This document shows positions 41,728-48,766 of a stretch of 64,000 bases of DNA, piece by piece. This DNA comes from Streptomyces sp. PsTaAH-137. Its GTDB lineage: Bacteria; Actinomycetota; Actinomycetes; Streptomycetales; Streptomycetaceae. Location: the NCBI RefSeq assembly GCF_003259365.1, contig NZ_QLLY01000017.1, positions 150,611-214,610 on the forward strand. Reading direction: 5' to 3'. The translations under genes and the position numbers were made by a program. Under the pieces are notes generated by a model. That model did not search any database. It worked only from the letters and a program-made list of their open reading frames with translations, and was not told the origin of the DNA. Numbering within the stretch: position 1 is the first letter of the stretch; every line of letters starts with the position of its first letter.

Positions 41728-42072
41728 GTGCGCCTGCCCCGACGCATAGCCCCAGCCCTCGCCGTCGTACTCCTGATCGCCGTACTCCCGTACGACGCCG
41801 CGTCCGACGAACAGCCCGCCAAGCCCGAACGTGAACTCTTCGGTGCCCAGTGCCGTATCGAGACCGACGGCTCACGCGTGAGCGCCGACTGCCACAACCC
41901 GTACCCCGGTGTCGACGCCGTCGCCCTGCACATCGAGTGCGCCCCGTGGTGGGACATCGACACCGACTCGGCGCCGCGGGAGGTGGGCCCCGCCGAGACG
42001 GTGCGGCTCGACGGGCGGTGCTGGAAGAAGGTGCGGGACGTGTGGGTCAGCCACCGGAGGGCAGGGCGGTGA
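41728..42072 (+). CDS. small secreted hypothetical protein (114 aa)
   Basis: Starts at GTG 41728, 8 bases after GAGGAGG. A signal peptide (basic RLPRR, hydrophobic APALAVVLLIAVL, cleavage probable near 23) precedes a compact domain with four Cys (AQCRIET; ADCHNPYPG; HIECAPWWD; DGRCWKKV) that could form two disulfides. I do not recognise the family. Its start region overlaps the hairpin after fabI, and its 3' end overlaps that of the convergent GntR gene by 26 bp. Confidence 0.6.
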   Translation: MRLPRRIAPALAVVLLIAVLPYDAASDEQPAKPERELFGAQCRIETDGSRVSADCHNPYPGVDAVALHIECAPWWDIDTDSAPREVGPAETVRLDGRCWKKVRDVWVSHRRAGR

Positions 42073-42742
42073 ACCGCCCCGGGCGGCACAGGAACGGATA
42101 GCCCGCCGCCTCCGTGGCCGCGGCCTCCGCGTCGCCGTCCCGGATCGCGTCGACGAGCCCCGCGTGGTCCATGTGGTTCTCCGCGGTGAGCCGCTCGCCC
42201 ACGTCCTCGCGCAGCCAGTCCCGCAGCACCTCGCCGAGGTCCGCGTACATCGCCGTCATCACGTCGTTGTGGGACGCCGCCACCACGGCCATGTGGAACG
42301 TCGCGTCCGCCGTCACGAACGCCTCCGTGTCGCCCGACTCCCACGCCTCCTCACGGCGTACGAGCAGCGCGTCCAGCTGCTTCAGATCGCGCTCCGTGCG
42401 CCGCACGGCGGCCAGCTTCGCCGCGCTGGACTCCAGCGTGGAGCGCAGCTCCGCGATGTGCCGCGGATCGGCCTCGGCGAACCGGCGCTGCATCACCCCG
42501 GCCAGCTCGCTCGTCGCCACGACGTACGTGCCCGAGCCCTGCCGGATGTCCAGCAGCCCGTTGTGCGCGAGGGCGCGCACCGCCTCCCGCACCGTGTTCC
42601 GCGCCACACCCAGCTGCTCCACCAGCTCCGGCTCCGTCGGGATCCGGGAGCCCACCGGCCACTCGCCCGAGGAGATCTGGGCGCGCAGGGCGGAGATGAC
42701 CTGCTCGGAGAGGGCCGAGCGCCTGGGGGAGGTCAGCGGCAT
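42047..42742 (-). CDS. FadR/GntR family transcriptional regulator
   Basis: A 231-aa protein with a winged-helix GntR DNA-binding domain (LSEQVISALRAQISSGEW then ELVEQLGVARNTVREAVRALAHNGLLDIRQGSGTYV) and an all-helical FCD ligand domain with metal-binding His (FHMAVVAASHND, ENHMDHAGLVDAI). FCD regulators usually sense carboxylates. The start is ATG 42742 (MPLTSPRRS). It is divergent from an MFS exporter, 104 bp apart, with palindromes in between, so it probably controls that exporter. Confidence 0.88.
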   Translation of the reverse strand: MPLTSPRRSALSEQVISALRAQISSGEWPVGSRIPTEPELVEQLGVARNTVREAVRALAHNGLLDIRQGSGTYVVATSELAGVMQRRFAEADPRHIAELRSTLESSAAKLAAVRRTERDLKQLDALLVRREEAWESGDTEAFVTADATFHMAVVAASHNDVMTAMYADLGEVLRDWLREDVGERLTAENHMDHAGLVDAIRDGDAEAAATEAAGYPFLCRPGRFTALPSGG

Positions 42743-42804
42743 GGCGTTCCTTCGTGCGGACGGACTGTGAACAGTAGCGAACCGGCGGCACAACCGACGG
42801 AACC

Positions 42805-42841
42805 GATTGGACAGTCAATCATCCCATGATTCTAAGATGGG
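42805..42841. promoter_or_regulatory. two short palindromes between the GntR gene and the MFS gene
   Basis: GATTG (42805-42809)/CAATC (42816-42820) and CCCAT (42823-42827)/ATGGG (42837-42841) are tandem inverted repeats next to the exporter start, at the right place for GntR binding. TTGGAC at 42807-42812 could be a -35 box. Confidence 0.45.
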
Positions 42842-42845
42842 TCTC

Positions 42846-44177
42846 ATGGCTAGTGAGGACACCCCGACGATGGCGCCGCCGAGCACCGACTCCCCGATCT
42901 CCCGCGACCTGCGTGAACAGGACGATCTCCAAGGGAAGGACGTTCTTCAACAGAAGGACGACGGTGCGGCTCCGCGCGCGTGGGCGATACGCCTCGTCAC
43001 CGTCGGCATCGTCCTCGCCGCCCTGAACCTGCGGCCGGCCATCACCAGCCTCGGCGCCCTCCTCGAAGAGGTCCGCGACGGGCTCGGCATGAGCGGCAGC
43101 CTCGCCGGACTGCTCACCTCCGTACCGCCGCTCTGCTTCGCCGTCTTCGGCGTCATGGCACCGCGGTTCGCCAAGCGGTTCGGAGCGGGCGCCGTCGTCT
43201 GCTTCGGCATGGCCGCGATCACCGCGGGCCTGATCATCCGCCCCTACACCGGCAACACCGTCGGGTTCCTGGTCGCCAGCGCCCTCGCCCTCATGGGCAT
43301 CGCGGTCAGCAACGTCCTGATGCCCGTCATCGTCAAGCGCTGGTTCCCCGACCGCGTCGGCTCCATGACCGGCCTCTACTCGATGGCACTCGCCGCCGGC
43401 ACCTCGCTCGCCGCCGCCGCGACCGTGCCCATGACCGACGGTCTCGGCGGCAGCTGGCAGACCGGGCTCGCCGTGTGGGCCGCGCTCGGCGCCGTCGCCC
43501 TGCTGGCCTGGATCCCGCTGGTGCGCGACCGAGGCCCCGCCGAGCCGGCCGCACCGACCCGGGCCGGCCACGCCGCGGAGGACGGCCTGCGCATCACCCG
43601 CAGCCGCACCGCCTGGGCGCTCGCCGTCTTCTTCGGGCTCCAGGCCACGGCCGCGTACATCACGATGGGTTGGATGGCGCAGATCTTCCGCGACGCCGGG
43701 GTCTCCGCGTCCACCGCGGGCATCCTGCTCGCCGTCACGATGGTGATGGGCGTGCCGCTCGGCTTCGTCATCCCGCGCGTCGCCGCCCGGCTGCCCAGCC
43801 AGGGCCCGATGGTGATCGCCCTCGGCGTGTGCGGCCTCGCCGGATACGCCGGGCTCTACCTCGCCCCCGCCTCCGGCGCGTGGGCCTGGGCGATCCTGCT
43901 CGGCATCTCCAACTGCGCCTTCCCGCTGGCCCTCACCATGGTCGGCATGCGCGCCCGCACCGGCGCCGGCGTCGCCAAGCTCTCCGCGTTCGCCCAGTCC
44001 ACCGGGTACCTCATCTCGATCCCGGGACCGCTCCTCGTCGGCGTCCTCTACCAGCACAGCGGCGGCTGGGGCGTGCCGATCGCGCTCATGGCCGCGCTGA
44101 TGGTGCCGCAGATCGTCATCGGCGTCTTCGCGGGCCGCAACCGGACGGTCGAGGACGAACTGGCCCCCGCGTCCTGA
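42846..44177 (+). CDS. MFS transporter, CynX/NimT family
   Basis: A 443-aa protein with about 12 membrane helices after a hydrophilic N-terminal 50 residues. CynX/NimT marks include LNLRPAITSLGALLEEVRDGL at the first helix, GIAVSNVLMPVIVKRWFPDRVGSMTGLYSMAL and FAQSTGYLISIPGPLLVG near the end. Family members export cyanate, 2-nitroimidazole or similar small toxic compounds. ATGs at 42837 and 42846 are both possible; the latter gives MASEDT. The stop is 29 bp before a 39-aa partner gene. Confidence 0.85.
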   Translation: MASEDTPTMAPPSTDSPISRDLREQDDLQGKDVLQQKDDGAAPRAWAIRLVTVGIVLAALNLRPAITSLGALLEEVRDGLGMSGSLAGLLTSVPPLCFAVFGVMAPRFAKRFGAGAVVCFGMAAITAGLIIRPYTGNTVGFLVASALALMGIAVSNVLMPVIVKRWFPDRVGSMTGLYSMALAAGTSLAAAATVPMTDGLGGSWQTGLAVWAALGAVALLAWIPLVRDRGPAEPAAPTRAGHAAEDGLRITRSRTAWALAVFFGLQATAAYITMGWMAQIFRDAGVSASTAGILLAVTMVMGVPLGFVIPRVAARLPSQGPMVIALGVCGLAGYAGLYLAPASGAWAWAILLGISNCAFPLALTMVGMRARTGAGVAKLSAFAQSTGYLISIPGPLLVGVLYQHSGGWGVPIALMAALMVPQIVIGVFAGRNRTVEDELAPAS

Positions 44178-44206
44178 CGTTCGGGGACGGGTGCGACACT
44201 TGCCGC

Positions 44207-44326
44207 ATGTCGCCTGTGCTCGAACCCAATCCGCAGAACGGCCAGAAGAAGCTCCTCGGAGTCCTCGGCCTGATGCTGCTCGTCACCGTCGTCGTCGCCG
44301 TCATCGCCACCCTCGCCTCACCGTGA
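44207..44326 (+). CDS. 39-aa transporter-associated membrane peptide (SGM_5486 type)
   Basis: A complete 120-bp gene: ATG 44207, stop TGA 44324-44326. The peptide begins MSPVLEPNPQNGQKKLLG and continues into a single transmembrane helix of about 20 residues rich in Val/Leu, with an almost empty C-terminus. From memory, this matches the SGM_5486 family of short proteins that follow an MFS exporter in Streptomyces. It is 29 bp after the CynX/NimT gene on the same strand. It is probably a small auxiliary subunit. Confidence 0.7.
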   Translation: MSPVLEPNPQNGQKKLLGVLGLMLLVTVVVAVIATLASP

Positions 44327-44352
44327 CCGGGTGACCCGCCGGCCGGGGGAGG

Positions 44353-44396
44353 GTGGGGTTAACTCCACCATCCCCTAGGGGGCCAGGGTCAGGGTC
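44353..44396. promoter_or_regulatory. cluster of palindromes and direct repeats upstream of a small membrane gene
   Basis: GTGGGGTTAACTCCAC (44353-44368, one mismatch from a perfect palindrome), CCCCTAGGGG (44372-44381, perfect) and a tandem AGGGTC (44385-44396) lie together in the 217-bp gap after the 39-aa gene. This density suggests a regulated promoter for the downstream gene. Confidence 0.4.
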
Positions 44397-44543
44397 AACT
44401 GGGTGGATCACCGGATGGGCCCGGGGCCCCGCGATCCGTACCGTCGAAGTGTCGCTGGGAGACGGCGGCACAGCAGACGACGAAGACGTACGCGACCGGG
44501 CCGGTCGTCCGTGCGCACGGCGTCACGGATCCCGGAGGCGTTC

Positions 44544-44750
44544 ATGTCGGCCCCCTCGCACACCCGGTCCCACCCGGCAGCTTCGGGCGGCGTCGACATC
44601 CGGCTGCCCTGGTGGGCGGTCGTCCTGCCGGCCATCGCCTTCGTGACGCTGCTCCTGCTGATCCTCAACCCGGCCGACGGCCGGGCCGCGACCGGCGACC
44701 CGTCCGTCGCCCACCTCCTGGCCCGCGCCAAGGACCTGCTGCTGCCGTAG
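44544..44750 (+). CDS. small single-helix membrane protein (68 aa)
   Basis: ATG 44544 has GGAGG six bases upstream. The N-terminus is polar (MSAPSHTRSHPAASGGVD); one transmembrane helix (about 21-42, WWAVVLPAIAFVTLLLLIL) is followed by a short tail ending ARAKDLLLP. A longer in-frame reading from 44403 is Arg-rich and lacks a ribosome site. The function is unknown. It precedes the SixA-like gene by 104 bp. Confidence 0.6.
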   Translation: MSAPSHTRSHPAASGGVDIRLPWWAVVLPAIAFVTLLLLILNPADGRAATGDPSVAHLLARAKDLLLP

Positions 44751-44853
44751 GCCGCGGACACCGCCGAGCCCGTGTCCAGGCCCGTTCACCCCTGCCGGGC
44801 GAGCCCGTCAACTCCCTGCGCCCCGTGCCCGGTTTCGTGCGAAGCTGGGACCC

Positions 44854-45372
44854 ATGAGCGTCGCAGAACCCCGCAGGATTGTCCTTTTCCGGCATGCCAA
44901 GGCGGACTGGCCGCAGGTCTCCGACCACGAGCGGCCGCTGGCCGAGCGCGGTCGCAGGGACGCCCCCGTCGCCGGCCGCAGGCTGGCCGACTCGGGAGTC
45001 ACCTTCGACCTGGCCCTCTGCTCGACCGCCGCCCGCACCCGCGAGACCTGGAAGCTCGCCGTCGCCGAGCTGCCCGACCGCCCGAAGACCGTGTACGAGG
45101 AGCGGATCTACGAGGCGTCGCCGGGCGAGCTGATCGCCGTGCTCAACGAGACGCCGGACGAGGTGAACGACATCGTGCTGATCGGCCACAACCCCGGTGT
45201 GCAGGCCCTCACCGAGATCCTCACCGCGGACGCCGAGGGCGACGCGCGTGAGCGGCTCGACCAGCGCGGCTTCCCGACCGCCGCCTTCTCCGTGCTCACC
45301 TTCTCCGGCCCCTGGAAGGGCCTGGAACCCGGTACGGCCACGCTCGTCGACTACTGGGCGCCGAGCGAGTAG
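44854..45372 (+). CDS. SixA-like histidine phosphatase
   Basis: A 172-aa member of the histidine phosphatase superfamily: LFRHAKADW places the catalytic Arg13-His14 pair, and LIGHNPG holds the second His. The size and RHAK motif fit SixA-type phosphohistidine phosphatases rather than phosphoglycerate mutases. SixA removes phosphate from His in phosphotransfer proteins. Nothing nearby shows its partner; the two-component pair 9 kb away is only a speculation. A long GC stem at 45407-45437 ends transcription. Confidence 0.85.
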   Translation: MSVAEPRRIVLFRHAKADWPQVSDHERPLAERGRRDAPVAGRRLADSGVTFDLALCSTAARTRETWKLAVAELPDRPKTVYEERIYEASPGELIAVLNETPDEVNDIVLIGHNPGVQALTEILTADAEGDARERLDQRGFPTAAFSVLTFSGPWKGLEPGTATLVDYWAPSE

Positions 45373-45406
45373 ATCCCCGTACGTCCACGGACACGAGGAA
45401 CACGGA

Positions 45407-45437
45407 AAGGGGGCCCGGCGTCGCGCCGGGCCCCCTT
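45407..45437. terminator. bidirectional terminator between SixA-like gene and serB
   Basis: AAGGGGGCCCGGCG (45407-45420), a 3-base loop, and CGCCGGGCCCCCTT (45424-45437) form a perfect 14-bp stem between convergent genes. Confidence 0.85.
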
Positions 45438-45454
45438 CGTGCCGCGTACGAGTG

Positions 45455-46702
45455 CTACGCGCCCTGCGCGTCCGCCGCCTCGACCTCTTCGCGCGAGATG
45501 CCCAGCAGATAGAGGACCGTGTCGAGGAACGGCACGTTCACCGCGGTGTGCGCCGCCTCGCGCACCACCGGCTTGGCGTTGAAGGCGACGCCGAGCCCCG
45601 CCGCGTTCAGCATGTCCAGATCGTTGGCGCCGTCGCCGATCGCCACGGTCTGCGCGAGCGGCACCCCGGCCGCCTCGGCGAACCGGCGCAGCAGCCGGGC
45701 CTTGCCCGCCCGGTCCACGATCTCGCCGGTGACCCGGCCGGTCAGCTTCCCGTCGACGATCTCCAGCGTGTTGGCGTGCGCGAAATCGAGGCCGAGCCGC
45801 TCCTGCAGATCATCAGTGACCTGCGTGAACCCGCCCGACACCACGCCCACTTGGTAGCCGAGACGCTTCAGCGTACGGATCAGGGTGCGGGCGCCGGGCG
45901 TGAGCCGCACCTCGCTCCTGACCTTGTCGACGACCGACGCGTCGAGCCCTTCGAGCAGCGCCACGCGCGCGTGCAGCGACTGTTCGAAGTCCAGCTCGCC
46001 GCGCATCGCCGCCGCCGTCACCTCGGCGACCTTGTCCTCGCAGCCCGCGTGCGCCGCGAACAGCTCGATGACCTCGTCCTGGATCAGCGTCGAGTCGACG
46101 TCCATCACGACGAGCCGCTGCGCGCGCCGGTGCAGCCCGGCCGCGACGACGGCCACGTCCACGCCCTGCTTCGCCGCCTCTATGGCGAGCGCCGTGCGCA
46201 GCTCCTCCGTCTCCGTGCCGGAGACGGCGAACTCCACGGCCGTGACCGGGTACTTGGCGAGCCGGAAGATACGGTCGATGTTGCCGCCGGTGTCGGTGAT
46301 CGACGCGGCGATCGCGGCTGTCGACTCCGCGGTGAGCGGGTGCCCGAGCACGGTGACCAGGGAGCGGCCGGAGCCGCGCGGCCGGTTGTCACCGATGCCG
46401 GAGATGATCTCCGCCTGCATCTTCATGGACTCCGCCCAGCTGTGGACGGTGGCCCGCAGGTCGCCTGCGAGGCCGGCCGGCGGTTCGGTCACCAGGGCGC
46501 ACAGCACGATGCGCCCCCGGGTGACGACCTGCTCGATGTCGACGACGTCCACGGAGTAGGCGGCGAGGGTGTCGAAGAGCCCGGCGGTGATGCCGGGCCG
46601 GTCCTTGCCGAAGATCTTGACGAGAAGAGTCGGGACGTCGGCCGGCACGGTCGGGGTGTCGGTCGGGGCATCAGCGAGGTGCTGGGGCTGCGAGGCGCTC
46701 AT
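45455..46702 (-). CDS. serB: phosphoserine phosphatase SerB with ACT domains
   Basis: A 415-aa enzyme that hydrolyses phosphoserine, the last step of serine synthesis. Residues about 25-180 are two ACT-like domains (VKIFGKDRPGITAGL, VTVLGHPLTAEST). The HAD domain starts DVDST at 201-205 (Asp201 nucleophile, Asp203 acid), followed by VGVVSGGFT, then GDGANDLDML and AFNAKP. The ACT domains bind serine in actinobacterial SerB, giving feedback control. It converges with the SixA-like gene behind a strong terminator. Confidence 0.93.
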   Translation of the reverse strand: MSASQPQHLADAPTDTPTVPADVPTLLVKIFGKDRPGITAGLFDTLAAYSVDVVDIEQVVTRGRIVLCALVTEPPAGLAGDLRATVHSWAESMKMQAEIISGIGDNRPRGSGRSLVTVLGHPLTAESTAAIAASITDTGGNIDRIFRLAKYPVTAVEFAVSGTETEELRTALAIEAAKQGVDVAVVAAGLHRRAQRLVVMDVDSTLIQDEVIELFAAHAGCEDKVAEVTAAAMRGELDFEQSLHARVALLEGLDASVVDKVRSEVRLTPGARTLIRTLKRLGYQVGVVSGGFTQVTDDLQERLGLDFAHANTLEIVDGKLTGRVTGEIVDRAGKARLLRRFAEAAGVPLAQTVAIGDGANDLDMLNAAGLGVAFNAKPVVREAAHTAVNVPFLDTVLYLLGISREEVEAADAQGA

Positions 46703-46861
46703 GATGCCCTTACGGTATCGGGCCTCTGTACGGGGGCGCGGGGGTGGTCCGAGTGCCGGACAGGTCTTGCGCTGCGGCTGCCCTCCGGGTGGGCGCGGTG
46801 CGGGCGTCTCCGAGGCGGTCCGGGTGTGTGCCGGACGCCTCCTGCGCCGCGCCCCCGTCGC

Positions 46862-48520
46862 TCAGCCGCCGGACGGGTCCGGCGGCGGCCGGCGGCGGTC
46901 CCTGGCCGGGCCCGGTGGCGGCGGTGGCGGGGGAGGGGACGGCCAGTCGGAGCCCTGGCCGCGCGGGCGCGGCTCGGGTGCCACCGGGCTCGCCACGGTC
47001 GGGGCGGCGTCCACCCCGTTCCCGGCGCGCCGGTCGTAGGGGTTCTTCAGGTACGGGTTCGTGTCGGGGTTCGCCGGGCGGTACGGCCTGCTCGGCGAGT
47101 ACGGGCCCGTCGGCTCGCCCGGCCGCTCCGGCGCCGTCGGCCGGGCCAGGGGCGCCACCCGGCTGCCCGCGGCACGGGCCGCACACGCGAGCAGCGCCCC
47201 GAGCGCCCCCGCCCCCGCGCCCCAGGCCGCCCCGAGCAGCAGCGCCATGCCGAGCCGGCCGTGCAGATCGAGGCCCGCGCCGAACGCGTCGAAGCCCAGT
47301 ACCGACAGAGCGGCGTTCGCCGAGATGTCCGTCAGCCAGACCAGGAGCGGCAGCGCGAGCGCCGTGACGACCCCGAGCCGCAGCGCGCAGCGCCCGGCGA
47401 AGCCCCAGGGAGCCCGGACCACCGGCGAGCGCACCGCCGTCAGCACCCCGGCGAACAGCATCATCAGCGCCATGGCGACGGCCAGCAGCCAGACCCTGCT
47501 GTCGAGTTCGGCGAGCCGGCCCGGCGTGACGGGCCGGTCCGCCGACACCCGCAGCAGATCGTCCAGCGGGTGTGGCAGCACCTTGGTCAGCGCGCCGGTC
47601 GCGTGGCCGTCCCACGGCACGAACAGGCCGAGGGGGACGGCGATCCACACCCCGTTCGGCGCCCCCAGCAGCGCGGCGCCCGCGATCCGCTCGGGGTGGT
47701 CGTCGCCGGTCATCGCGTACGCCGCCGCGGCCAGCCCCGCGAGAACCGCCACGAGGAGCACGGTCACCAGCGCCGACACGGCGGGCCGCACCACCCGGTG
47801 GACCGCGCCCAGAGCGGGCGGCAACGGCGTGCGGCGGGACGCGAGCAGCGCGATCAGGAGCACCCCGAGCACGAAGGCGGCACCGCCGAGCAGCGTCGCC
47901 CCGGTCTGCACCGTGAAGCCGATCTTCGCCTCGGCCTTCACCAGATCGCCGAGCCGGTCCGGCAGCGCGTCCCCGAGGCCGCCGGGAAGCTTGTCCGCGA
48001 TACCGCCCGGCAGACCCCCCGCGCCCGGAATGTCGTTCAGCCCCAGCTTCGAACCGTCAATCGTGATGATGTCGTGACCCGCCCAGGCGAGCCCGCCCAG
48101 CATCGCCACGAACAGCAGCACCACCGCACCCACGCGCGCGAGCAGTTCGCCCGCCGAGATCTCAACTCCCGCCGCCCGCAGGGACCGCAGGAAGAACCAA
48201 CTCAGCAACAGCGCCCCCACCAGACCCACGCCCAGCGGCGCGACATCGATCGAGGTGTGGGCCTGCGCACTGTCCAGACCGAACGCCGAGACGTCCCCGG
48301 AGGGCGTCACCCGCCCGCCGACACCGAGCGCCACGACCGCCGCCGTCATGGGCCCCAGCGAGCCCGCCGCGTCCGCGTCCAGCAGATGCAGCCCGAGCGC
48401 CGCGACCCCCGCCATCCCGATGAACGCCCAGCTCACCGCGGCGACGGCGGACAGCAGCACATCGCCCCACCGCACGGCGGGCGCGGTGCCGCTTCGTGTC
48501 CCCTGCCGGCCGGTCTCCAT
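46862..48520 (-). CDS. streptophobe family multi-helix membrane protein
   Basis: A 552-aa protein with about ten hydrophobic helices and a hydrophilic C-terminal tail of roughly 90 residues rich in Pro (a run of nine), Arg and Gly. The start is ATG 48520 (METGRQGT). The family is restricted to Streptomyces relatives in my recollection and called streptophobe; its function is unknown. A central stretch (LNDIPGAGGLPGGIADKLPGG) is a Gly/Pro-rich extracytoplasmic loop. It is divergent from the FHA-ABC transporter gene through about 250 bp. Confidence 0.75.
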   Translation of the reverse strand: METGRQGTRSGTAPAVRWGDVLLSAVAAVSWAFIGMAGVAALGLHLLDADAAGSLGPMTAAVVALGVGGRVTPSGDVSAFGLDSAQAHTSIDVAPLGVGLVGALLLSWFFLRSLRAAGVEISAGELLARVGAVVLLFVAMLGGLAWAGHDIITIDGSKLGLNDIPGAGGLPGGIADKLPGGLGDALPDRLGDLVKAEAKIGFTVQTGATLLGGAAFVLGVLLIALLASRRTPLPPALGAVHRVVRPAVSALVTVLLVAVLAGLAAAAYAMTGDDHPERIAGAALLGAPNGVWIAVPLGLFVPWDGHATGALTKVLPHPLDDLLRVSADRPVTPGRLAELDSRVWLLAVAMALMMLFAGVLTAVRSPVVRAPWGFAGRCALRLGVVTALALPLLVWLTDISANAALSVLGFDAFGAGLDLHGRLGMALLLGAAWGAGAGALGALLACAARAAGSRVAPLARPTAPERPGEPTGPYSPSRPYRPANPDTNPYLKNPYDRRAGNGVDAAPTVASPVAPEPRPRGQGSDWPSPPPPPPPPGPARDRRRPPPDPSGG

Positions 48521-48766
48521 CAGGACCCCCCGATCCTTACGGCATCGCCCTGTGGGCACCCACCACTCTCCGGGTGTCGGCCGCACCCCGTCAACGGGGC
48601 GGTCACCGGCGCTCCTCGGGAGGCGCGGAAGGGACTTCACCACCCTTCGTGCCAGGCCCAACTTTCGGCCGCGGGGGCGTTCCTGAAATAGTTCCTCAGG
48701 ATGTTCGACATCCCTAGACTTCCCATGTCGGGGGAAAACTCGGGGGACAACTCAGTGGGGCGTGGA

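Noticed and set aside
48701..48766. Upstream ATG starts for the FHA-ABC gene
   Set aside because: Both ATGs lack a ribosome site and add a low-complexity tail; kept only as alternatives.
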